A stretch of 64,000 nucleotides of DNA from Echinometra lucunter (lineage: Eukaryota > Echinodermata > Echinoidea > Camarodonta > Echinometridae): NCBI GenBank assembly GCA_029962745.1, contig CM057155.1, positions 34,102,233 through 34,166,232 of the forward strand, in the 5' to 3' direction. Of this stretch, positions 54,523 to 64,000 are shown piece after piece. Each line of letters begins with the position of its first letter. Position 1 is the first letter of the stretch. The position numbers and the translations under genes are program-made. The notes beneath the pieces were generated by a model. That model saw nothing but the letters and a program-made list of their open reading frames with translations. It was not told the origin of the DNA and searched no databases.

Positions 54523-56390
54523 ACAATTTTCATGACTTTATTCTTAGTGACAGGCCATTTCCAGCAAACTTCTGAAAGGCTTTGATCAATGTTGATCACT
54601 CCCAGTTGGCTAGTCTAAGTTAACAGCAAGGAGCAATCTTCAAAAAAGAAAATCATGGGTCAAAAATATAATGGACTTACACGGAATAGTATACATGTAT
54701 TCCTAATTCGTTAAAAGTGTATAAATCCAAATAATTGGAAGCTTTTGATAGTTGCAATTCCATCATTTTAGCATACATTGTACGATGGTTGTCTGTCAGA
54801 GTTCTAACTTCTGGGCCCCGTAACAGATTTGTGATCAATTGCAAATTTGAAACAACGATGCTGATTGATTAAAACGGCTATGATGAACAATATGCGCAAC
54901 AATGATCTTGATTGGCCAATGCCACTTTGATTCCTAACCTTTATGTGATGGGGCCCTGAAATTAACATTGAAAAAGGCAAACTCAAATCTGTTTTATGTA
55001 TGATTCTACCTACTTTTGCAGTAAACATAGCAAAGTGCAAGACTGAAATGGCATATCTTAATTATCTCCAGCACATCGACAGAGTTAGAAGAGAGGTGAG
55101 GTCTAGGGTCTATTTTATGTTCTTAGAATAAGTATAACATTGTTTGCTGTGATTTCTACAGGAATGGAACTCAGTGGTATAGCTACAATTTCATGGGGGG
55201 GGGGGAGAAAGGATGGGCATGTGAAGCGTGCAAATTACATACCGCACGCCCTTCATGTGCGCACGGGGGGGTGGGGGTGGGGTGCAGGGAGGGGAGAAGC
55301 TCAGACTTTCTTTGTCAGTATTTCTTCTCTGCACACTCCCTTTCCACATTTCTTTTTAAACCCTTTCCTTTATTGCGCACACCTTTTTCTTCTTTTTCTT
55401 TCTCTCTCTTTGTTTTTTATATATCTTTGCTTCAGGTTTAACCGATCTGGTGGGATATGATTATGCCCTCCGCGTACTCGCCTTTCACATTTTCGGCATT
55501 CTTTCATTCCAAATTCTATACACATGTTCAATTCTACTGTGACATGATGACTTTAATGTACGGATATCATATCATATTTAGGCATTATCTGATTGAAATT
55601 ATTATGAAGAGCAACTAATCATGAAATGGGATGAGGTCCAAGGGGGTAAGGGTGTGGGGGGGGGGGGGGTCTGTGAACTGAGCCTGAGGGGAAATCGGGA
55701 TTGTAGAAATAATATCTGAATTCAGTATGCATCATTATTGTTCAAATCATCAAAACTGTTAAGTCAATAACAAACAACAGACAACTGAACAATTGGGGGG
55801 GGGGTTCAGGGCAAGGTTGGGGAGGGGCCTGAGAACTGGGGAGTTTGTAGAAAGGATCTACTACTAGTCTACTATCATTCTATAAATTAGATAAGAACTT
55901 TTGGTTCGTTGTAAATCATATCAGGATGTATATGTTGCTTGTTCATTCATGTATGTTCTTTCACTGTTCTTGTTTTGTTTATTCTTGTTGTATTGTGTTG
56001 AAAGCTAAATGAAGCAAAATTTCTTTGTGATTAGAAGGACCAATAAAGTATATTGAATCTTCAGTCTTTTTTCCTTTTGGTGGCATTTGAGAGGGCGAAT
56101 ACCCCATGCCCCCCCCCCAGTCTATGCGTCTGATATGTCTTTTGACATTGAGCAACCTCGATGTTGAATTTGGTGACTGTTGCTCAGCATTAGGCCCTGC
56201 AAACTATTGTTCAGTCAAATTTGGAGGGGGGGGGGGGGGGGGTTCTGTTTCTGCATTCGGCAATCACTTTTTAAAGAAATTTGTTCCATTGCTCATCTCA
56301 TTTTCATTTTTCATAATGTGCCACTAGCCTAAGATGAAATCTATTTCCTCCAACAAATCCAGGTTTGAATAATCTAAACTAGAATAACTT
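54523..56390. repeat. 1.8-kb dispersed repeat, copy 2
   Basis: Same orientation and order as 20312-22096. It carries a fuller version of the GGGCCCC MITE (54813-54956) and different poly-G lengths (55195-55206, 55658-55670, 56224-56242). Sequences outside both copies are unrelated, so the edges are real. Confidence 0.85.
54813..54956. mobile_element. MITE with GGGCCCC ends, fuller copy
   Basis: Starts GGGCCCCGTAACAGATTTGT and ends gtgatggggccc. It has about 45 internal bases missing from the copy at 20580-20679. Confidence 0.6.
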
Positions 56391-57004
56391 TAATGCTGCA
56401 AGAAATTGCAATAATGAATATTCACTGTATTCCTCTTACATTGAAATGTCCCTTCAATTTTGAAGTGCTGCATTTAACTCATAGAGGTACAGCGTCTCCT
56501 TTAGGAGACACTTTTGCAGTATCTGTTGGTACAGAATGCTGGGCATTACACATTATACATGAGCAGAAAGAGAAAAATTCAATGAAAATTTTGAGCCCAT
56601 TCCAAATGCTGTATGTTGAGGCATTCTCGAATTAGAGCAGTTTAATTGTAACTAATCATTAAATTCTGTAAATTGGCAACACAGTAAATAATACTTAATC
56701 ACTATTTCTGTGTTCAAATTGGCAATTTCTGATTAAATTTGGGAATTATAATTCATTTTGCTTCATGTTATATCCATATTTATTTTTTGAAGTTATGTAA
56801 GCATGGAAAAAAAAAAATTTGTTGCCAATTTGAGGATTTAAGATGATTAATTTAGACCTCAAGAAAGCTCTGTACTGCTGTGAGTTAAAGTGTTGGAATG
56901 TTATTCTTAGGGAACAGAACAATGGATAGATGTGTAAATTATCTATTTTCATTTAGTATCACATATTTCATGTAACACCATGTTATATACAGAGACCTGT
57001 CTGA

Positions 57005-57206
57005 CCTGAGAGGCATCTCAGAGACAGACGCAATCCTTTTGAATTGTATGAGGATGAAGATTTCCAACTGAGTTATCGCTTCTCGAAGGAGACTGCACTC
57101 TACCTCATCAACATGCTTGAAGGGGATTTGAGAAGGAACGCAGATCGGAATGATCCGCTACCAGTGATGGTTCAAGTTATGACTGCGCTACGTTTTTATG
57201 CTGTTG
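57005..57206 (+). pseudogene. HARBI1-like (PIF/Harbinger transposase-derived nuclease) single exon
   Basis: Open between an in-frame TGA (57002-57004) and a strong donor (G|GTGAGT, GT at 57207-57208). It encodes RRNPFELYEDEDFQLSYRFS, KETALYLINMLEGDL and MVQVMTALRFYAVG, the N-terminal block found before the catalytic domain of HARBI1-type proteins. No ATG is in the open part, and I found no matching downstream exon with the DDE catalytic residues in the following 6 kb, so it is probably a stranded exon of a dead gene or one interrupted by the element at 57244. Confidence 0.65.
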
Positions 57207-57243
57207 GTGAGTGTTAATTTTTTACCTGAAATGAAGTGCATGT

Positions 57244-58191
57244 ACCCTGATAGCAGAGACTGGTAAGAATAACATCATATTTACGTCTTCTTAAAGTCGT
57301 GTCATACGTCTTATTTACGTATTATATATACGTCTTCAAGACGATACTTTGCACCAGCACACGACGTAAAATAAGACGTCATATTTTTACGTCAATTTTA
57401 CATCATATTGGTCGGAAAAAACCGTCTTTATGACGTCTTTATGACCCAAAGGAAGCTCACAGACTGGTTAAAATTACATCATAAAGACGTCAAGTCAAAG
57501 CTGGTTTATAAAATATTTTAGAATGTATTCAATATTATGATGTTTTTCTTTGTTAATGTTCTAGCCTATAGATCTTCCTATACTAGCCCTATATCCTAAC
57601 ATCCTACATCCTATACCTAACTGCTAATGCTTTGCATCGATATTACTATATATATGGGCTGTAGTGTAGTACTTGAAAAAAACAGTTAGAAATTACAATT
57701 TCTTGATACATTCTGAAAAATACCCTGCCCATGACATTAACTGAATGGTGTTCAACATGGAAGTACATTGTTCATTAAATCAGCAGTGCAATCATTGAAT
57801 AAAATGTTAAAATTCAAATATTATCATCCTTTTTTCACGAAGTTTAGTCATTTCTGGTCATTCATGAATATTCATGAATAATGATCAACTATCACGACGT
57901 AAAACTGACGTAAACACGTCATGGTATGATCTTGAAAAAAGCTGTTATAAAGTGGGAAATAATTGACGTAAAAATACGTCTTATTCCGGTCTTTAAAAAA
58001 GACGTTAAAAGTGGTAAATGTTTGACATAAAATATATGTCATCTTATGTTCAAACAAAATTTGAGAAAATTTTGGTTATATAAAGACGTCATAAGGTTGT
58101 CGTAAAATAGTCGTGTATACGACATATGACGTGTGGACCAGTTTATGACCAGTTCTTGACGTCTTAAAGACGTCCGTTCTGCTATCAGGGT
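57244..58191. mobile_element. TIR element packed with GACGT motifs, copy 1
   Basis: The left end ACCCTGATAGCAGA is the inverse of the right end TCTGCTATCAGGGT. The right third is built of about 59-bp subrepeats, each with near-palindromes such as GACGTAAAAATACGTC. The left third shows similar acgtc/gacgt-rich sequence. The middle is AT-rich. No protein and no clear target duplication. Confidence 0.75.
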
Positions 58192-58469
58192 TCAAGCACT
58201 TTCTATACAACTCTTTCACAGTCTGATCTAAGCATCCGTTTATTTTTTCTCTGTTTTGTTTTAATGGGGTCAGTAGTGCTCATTTTGCTTTTCTTTTCTT
58301 TTCGTAGGGAGGAGGGACCCCCTGAATATTTCCTTAATTACTGTTGACCTCACATTTCGTTGTTAGTTCCAATTAGCAGGATTAGAACTTTGCATTCTCT
58401 AACTCTTATATTCACAAAATAGAATTATGCCTATGCAGTATGCATTTATGTCATTTGGCAATTAATCTG

Positions 58470-58640
58470 CATTTTGCCACTCTCCACCCAGGTGAAGATG
58501 GGTACGGGCAGGAAGAAATTCCTACAATGCTTTGAGCACTGAAATTGGTAGTCCAGCTGAGCCGGGGTATAATATTGAGAGCGCCTTGAGCACCTTTGTT
58601 TAGTGAATACGTGCGGTGTATAAATATCCAATACTAATTT
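58470..58640 (+). mobile_element. L2/CR1-like non-LTR 3' UTR tail
   Basis: gcgccttgagcacctttg and gtgcggtgtataaatatcca resemble the conserved 3' end (GCGCTTTGAGC...GCGCTATATAAAT) of L2/CR1-type elements. No coding part adjoining. Confidence 0.5.
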
Positions 58641-59015
58641 AATACCTGAAAATTAACTGATTACCTTCTTCATTGTATGCAAGGGAGCGTAGCGATGGAG
58701 CGGAAGATTTTATATTTTTTGAACAGTCAAACATATTTTGGAGCACATTAGGAAAGTCTTCACAATCTGTTGTCCCGATCCGTTGTAGCCTTAACTCATT
58801 ATTTTCAACATGCAATTTTGTTCCAAATTTGCGTCTGGACAATCCTCTGCAAAATCTCCCGGGGAGCAGCCTTTCAGAGCGAGACATTATTTCTAATATT
58901 CAACTATTTTCTTGCACTATTTCCTTTAAAAAATAATTATGTATATCAATTCCATAAATAGTTTTGGATATTGGTTACTGAAGCACTGAAACTAAAACGT
59001 ATTTCCCCATCTCCC
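58641..59015. other. Unrecognised region with a minus-strand open frame
   Basis: An 82-codon minus-strand frame (58887-58639; RFCRGLSRRKFGTKLHV, TTDCEDFPNVLQNMF) is not a family I recognise. It could be part of a repeat. No splice context was established. Confidence 0.3.
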
Positions 59016-59019
59016 TTTT

Positions 59020-59600
59020 CAGCTTTGAAATCTTGAAAGGTCATGTAATTTACTCTTCCCATTTTTTCCAAGAAAAAATGAGTTTACAAAGCTATGTATT
59101 CCTCCGTATCGATATTTGGAAACTAATAGTGGGCGTCATGATGTACATTAAACTCTTGCTTTTGAAATGTAATTAAAATAACACCACTCTCGCTTTTCAG
59201 CTTCGAAATCTTGAAAGGTAGTGTGACTATTCTCACTTTTCTAAGAAAAATGAAAATAAAGTTTCCAAAGGCATTTATTTCTCCCTTCCGCCTTTAAAAG
59301 CTTTTGATAGTTGGAAACTAAATATAATGGGCGTTATCATGATCATGCATGTTAAATTCTTGCTTTCGAAATTGGATGACACTGCTCGCGGTTTTCAGCT
59401 TTGAAATCTTGAAAGGCATTGTAAATGAATACTCTCGATTTTCCAAGAAAACTGAAAACAAAGCTTCCAATCATGCCAAGGTATTTTTTTCTCCCTTCTG
59501 CCTTAAGAAAATTTCGATATTTTGAATCGTAATGATGCACATAAGATGTTTGCTTTTGGAAGGTGACTGATATGACACTGCTTCTATACTTAGACTAAGA
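59020..59600. repeat. Tandem repeat, three diverged units of about 180-195 bp
   Basis: cagctttgaaatcttgaaagg or a close variant occurs at 59020, 59198 and 59396. Units also share ttccaagaaaa, tttctcccttc and gcttttgaaa blocks. Confidence 0.85.
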
Positions 59601-59884
59601 TAGTTTGGAAAAAATCTGTTATGAATTTTTGAAATTTGAAGTTAGATAACTTCATATACGTGAAAATAAAAACAAAAAAAAAATCCTTCAAAGTGTGATA
59701 AATAGTGGGTGATGGAGCCAGTAATAAATGATAAGGCATGAAAATAAACTTTTGGTCCATTAAATGATCAAATTAGGTAGTTTCTACTGAAAATAGGATT
59801 CAAAGTCGGTAGGTGCTTAAATTCCATGAAAAGTGGTAGTCTACCGCCTAAATCGGTAGAGTTGGCAAGTATGTGATTTTCACC

Positions 59885-59990
59885 CACTAGTTTGCTCTCA
59901 GCCAATCAAATGAAAGGATTTTCAGTAGCTTATAACAGTTGTCAGTAAAAGTCACTGACAAAACTCTTCATGGAACGTTCCCTTATTAAT
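59885..59990. mobile_element. Fragment of the 4372-4524 MITE family
   Basis: tttgctctcagccaatcaaa and cagtagcttataacagt match 4428-4475 of the other copy. Confidence 0.6.
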
Positions 59991-60112
59991 TTCAAGGTAG
60001 AAAATGAAAATTTCTTCTTTGAATAAATCTAATGTCTTGGAAAAAGCAAGAAGTCGTTATGATGATTGTTTTAATCTCATTGGAAAAGCCATAAAAAACA
60101 GTAACAATATAT

Positions 60113-60416
60113 GGATGTAAAAAATAACGTAAAAATCACGTCATATTGTGGTCTTTAAAAAGTTGTTAAAACGTGGGAAATAATTGACGTAAAAACTCCG
60201 TCTTATTCTGGTCTTAAGAGAAGACGTAATAAAGTGGTAAATAGTTTGACGTAAAATTTACATCATATCATGGTCAAACAAAAAGTGGGGAAATATTGGT
60301 CATAAAAAAGACGTTGTATTGCCGTCGCAAAATAGTCGTCTATACGACGTATGACGTTGTGGACCAGTTTGAGACCATTTTATGACGTCTTAAAGACGTA
60401 CGTCTGCTATCAGGGT
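60113..60416. mobile_element. GACGT-rich TIR element, copy 2 (right part only)
   Basis: It repeats, in order, the three subrepeats and the right end (GTCTGCTATCAGGGT) of 57244-58191. The left end is missing. Confidence 0.8.
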
Positions 60417-60846
60417 ATGTGTGTCTATTTATAATTTTTGTAAAGAAGAAAATAATATAGCACTTGATTTTTCTGCTACTGAATATTAAGCTTTTTCAAT
60501 TAACCGGTATTAGTAATACTAGGCATCGCACAGAGTGAACGCTCAGAGTCTGCTTGAGATGCTTAAATTCATCATTGCATGCGTGAACATAATTATTGCT
60601 ACTTTTAAAAACATTCCTTGAGTTTAAAAATAAATATTTTCAATTGATTACTTTACCTCCAGTTTTATTGTATTGTCAATATACTCTGTCTCAATTTTCA
60701 CTCTTTTTCATGAAGAATGAGCATTTTTAATTAATATTTTACTGTAAGCACATCGCCAGTGTCATAGAGAGATGTGACGCTGGGCGCTTGACCCTGCGTC
60801 TTTTTCAATACGCACTGAAAATAATTACAAACATCCTTCCAGAAAA

Positions 60847-61308
60847 TCAATGATCCTTTAATGTTACACTCCTAATATGTTCATGAAACTTCCATATAAG
60901 GAAAAGGTGACCTCCCCAAATATGACCCTGTATTCGGCTTCCTTGGAAACCAAATTTAAGTCGAGTTATGGACGATTTCATTGTCTGGCGTAGATACATC
61001 ATATCTCCGGAATTCAAATTTATTTTGGTAGTTCGAACATAGATTCTTGAAGGTTGGAATCTATATTTCTCAACCATGTAATTTGTTATTTGCTGAAAGC
61101 GAGTGAAACACCTGAGAAAATGACTTTGAACAGTGCAAATTGAATTTTGATCCAAACACTGCTTGATACGAGGGACGACGCCCTCGACTGTCAACCATGG
61201 CTTCTGCCGCTGCATACGAACGTATACTCCACCACACTGGATGGACTGCCGAAGAAATTCACTCTTGTACATGAATGGACATGTTCTGGTGAGTAAATTT
61301 GTGTCCAT
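60847..61308 (-). other. Unrecognised 153-codon open frame
   Basis: The minus-strand frame includes SIQCGGVYVRMQRQKPWLTV and VEGVVPRIKQCLDQ. No known motif, no clear promoter or splice context. It is the longest open frame between 57.3 and 62 kb and could be a fragment of an unknown element; chance is not excluded. Confidence 0.25.
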
Positions 61309-62029
61309 TATGTATTTTGAGTACCTATTTGATTTGATTTTTTATTATGAAATGATGTGAAATGGGGGGAATGTGACTTGAAATGTAAGTTGTAAGGATA
61401 TCAAAGTCCATGGTTGTCAAAAAAATTACGAAGTCCACATTTGAAGGGTGTTTTTTTCCTGATCAATAATTGAACTGTTGTATGCTTTAGAAACAATGTG
61501 AAATGCCCTTTTTTGCTTCCTTTGTACATGCATGTTGGTAAATATCACCAATATTCTGATAGTTACAGAGATATCAGTGGCCATGGTTGTTATATGAAAT
61601 TATCAAGTCCATGTTTACAGGGGCTTTTTCCTCCTGTAAAATTTATGTTTTTTAATGGTACTTGTTTTCATTTCAAAAGCTGACACTGAAGGGGGGGGGG
61701 GGGAATAAAGTCCTTTTGTGTCAATTGTTTTTATGTCAGAGTACATAGTCTGCAGTGTTACAAAAGGTTGCAGCTTTTGATTTCAGTGAAGTACTGTACA
61801 TCTATTGATATTTAAAGGAGATGGAAAATATAATTGCTAATTGCTGGCATGCAGTTAAAGTTTTCAGGCAGAAAATGTTTTGCATGTAGTTATCATTATA
61901 AATGTAAAGGTCCATGTTGTTTGCTCATTATAAATACGAGTGAAATTACAAAAAAAAATATATTCTGAAAAAAGCTGAATTAAAAAAAAAAACATTTGAG
62001 GAATATGGTGCGCCAAAAGGGCCAAATTC
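61309..62029. other. Non-coding stretch, no gene recognised
   Basis: AT-rich with a poly-G run at 61691-61703. No coding support. Confidence 0.5.
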
Positions 62030-64000
62030 AATGATTGTGAAAATAAACAAACAAGTATAAAATTAAACTAAAGAGTCAGAAATTAACATCAAATAATGCA
62101 GAAATAAAGACTTTCACAAAATTAAATAAAACTTACAAAATAAAGACAGCTACATAATTAAATATAACTGCAGAAATAAAGTCAACTTAAGAATTAAAGT
62201 TAATTGCAGAAATAGCTAGACAGCTACAGAATTAAGGATAAAAGCAGAAATATAGACAACTTCAGAATTAAAGATAAAACTGCGAAATATAGACAACTAC
62301 AGAATTAAAATTAACTGAAGAAATAAAAACAACCCTGGAAACGTAGATAAACACAAAATTATACAACCACAGAAATGTAAATAACGTCTCAAATCAAGTC
62401 TACCATAAAAAAGAGATCGCCCTTAAAATTATCGTCAAACACAGATATGAAGTCAAATACTAAAACAAACTGACTACGATAGGACAAGAGGTGGCGTACT
62501 CATAAATTGAACTACAGAATTAAAGTTAACTGCAGAAATACAGACAACTGAAGAAATAATGACAACCATAAAAACGTATATAAACACAAAATTATACAAC
62601 CACAGAAATGTAGATGACAACTCAAATCAAGTCTACCATAAAAAAGAGATTGCTCTTAAAATTATTGTCAAACACAGAAACGAAGTCAAACTCAGAAACG
62701 ACTTCAAATACAAAAACAAACTGACAACGATAGGACAAGAGAGGGTGTGTATGAAGGCAAGCAGGTCCGAGGCAAGGCTGTGCGCGCTGAGCATGCATGA
62801 TCGTGAGAGGGCTAAATTGCACCCGATCCCCAGCCCGGCCGCTAGCACCTGCCCGTACCTGTCGTACATGTGGAAACATGGAGTTTCGAATCAACAATAA
62901 TATAAGAGAACGTGTCGCGAGATTGATAGCAAATGTAGAGGCCGAGACAAGCATTTGTTGTGATACAATTCAGTATAGGCTAGACAGCCTGTGCAAAGAT
63001 GTATTGGAATATTGTCAATACATAGTAAATTTTGATGATGTTTTTTTTTGGTATTGCTTCAAGCAAAACAAATTATTGACACTAACATCAGTGACAGTGC
63101 AAATAATGGTGTAGCACCAGACGAGGGGTATCAGCCACGCCCAGCTCACGCACCGAGCTCATGGGGCCGAGGCCGGCACGGGCGCGGGCCCTAGTGAAGC
63201 ATGCATGTAGTGCAATTGCAAAGCAACAGCGCCTATCACGAGTACGCCCCCTCTTGTCCTATCGTTGTCAGTTCGTTTTTGTATTTGAAGTCGTTTCTGA
63301 GTTTGAATTTGTTTCTGTGTTTGACGATAATTTTAAGAGCGATCTCTTTTTTATGGTAGACTTGCTTTGAGTAGCCATCTACATTCATGTGGTTGTATAA
63401 TTTTGTGTTTATATATGTTTTTAGGGTTATCTTTATTTCTTCAGTTAACTTGAATTCTGAAGTTTTATCTTTAATTCTGAAGTTGTTTATATTTCTGCAG
63501 TTTTATCTTAAATTCTGAAGTTGTCTATATTTCTGCAGTTAACTTTAATTCTGTAGTTCAATTTATGAGTACGCCCCCTCTTGTCCTTTTGTTGTTAGTT
63601 CGTTTTGTATTTGAAGTCGTTTCTGAGTTTGACTTCGTTTCTGTGTTTGACGATAATTTCAAGAGCAATCTATTTTTTATGGTAGACTTGATTTGAGTCG
63701 TTATTTACATTTCTGTGGTTTTATAATTTTGTGTTTATATACGTTTCAAGGGTTGTTTTTATTTCTTCAGTTAACTTTAATTCTGTAGTTGTCTATGTTT
63801 CTGCAGTTTTATCTTTAATTCTGAAGTTGTTTTTATTTCTGCAGTTAACTTTGAATTCTGAAGTTGACTTTATTTCTGCAGTTTTATTTTTAAATCTGTA
63901 GTTGTCTATACTTCTGCTTTTATCCTTAATTCTGTAGCTGTCTAGCTATTTCTGCAATTAACTTTAATTCTTAAGTTGACTTTATTTCTGCAGTTTTATC
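62030..64000. mobile_element. Giant inverted repeat with minisatellite arms, running off the window
   Basis: 62163-62750 is matched in inverted orientation by 63247-64000. The last window bases (ttatttctgcagttttatc) pair with 62163 onward, so the right arm continues past 64000. The arms consist of about 30-base AT-rich units (ctgcagaaataaagtcaact-like) around two copies each of a 150-bp block containing acaagagg/cctcttgt. The centre (about 62750-63246) is GC-richer and has no recognised protein. Confidence 0.8.

Noticed and set aside
62559..63370. Several overlapping frames in the giant inverted repeat
   Set aside because: They are mirrored between the two arms and derive from repeat structure; the centre has no domain I recognise.

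Overview
The window looks like nuclear DNA of a marine invertebrate. An echinoderm, probably a sea urchin, is my best guess. The support is an AT-rich background, spliced genes with GT-AG introns, many tacatgta-type motifs, short-LTR Gypsy (Mag/SURL-like) remains, BEL/Pao, non-LTR and tRNA-SINE fragments, and dense MITEs. Species is not determined. No rRNA, tRNA or CRISPR feature was seen. Nearly all the content is transposable-element-derived; two spliced genes can be followed by exon phase.

Layout. 3.5-9.1 kb: minus-strand spliced gene (at least five exons, all junction phases fit) for a macro-domain-like protein, with a non-LTR fragment, a hairpin and a SINE in its introns. 10-14 kb: MITEs, a tRNA-derived SINE and a non-LTR 3' end. 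15-18 kb: decayed Gypsy integrase split by a 1.25-kb element with an 11-bp target duplication. 20.3-22.1 kb: a 1.8-kb repeat with a second copy at 54.5-56.4 kb. 22.1-28.7 kb: a GC-rich retroelement with a helix-hairpin-helix N-terminal ORF, Gag with CCHC knuckle, degenerate protease and truncated reverse transcriptase, then, behind a strong splice acceptor, an accessory reading frame ending in a C2H2 finger and a TatD-type metallohydrolase. 29-29.6 kb: tandem duplication carrying CTCF-like motifs. 30.2-35.5 kb: 5.3-kb inverted-repeat element with broken USP-type deubiquitinase and Ulp1/SENP-type protease reading frames and no visible transposase. 35.6-36.7 kb: long-TIR element with a perfect 8-bp target duplication.

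37.3-47.2 kb: a plus-strand multi-exon gene with a Trp-rich Tudor/SH3-like start, acidic Cys-containing exons, a Cys/His cluster, a hexapeptide repeat and a C-terminal region resembling a transposase-like invertebrate family with its centre missing. Two of its exons are duplicated around a 5'-truncated BEL/Pao element, whose integrase is itself hit by a hAT foldback MITE. 47.7-49.3 kb: tandem repeats. 50.7-53.6 kb: Gypsy pol (RNase H, integrase) with a 154-bp 3' LTR. 57.0 kb: one HARBI1-like exon. 57.2-60.4 kb: two copies of an element packed with GACGT motifs. 62.0-64.0 kb: a giant inverted repeat running off the window end.

The two observations I rate highest are the TatD/C2H2 cargo of the 22-29 kb retroelement, apparently expressed by splicing, and the paired ubiquitin/SUMO-type protease frames inside the 30-35 kb element. 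All family calls come from motif reading by eye; no database search was run.
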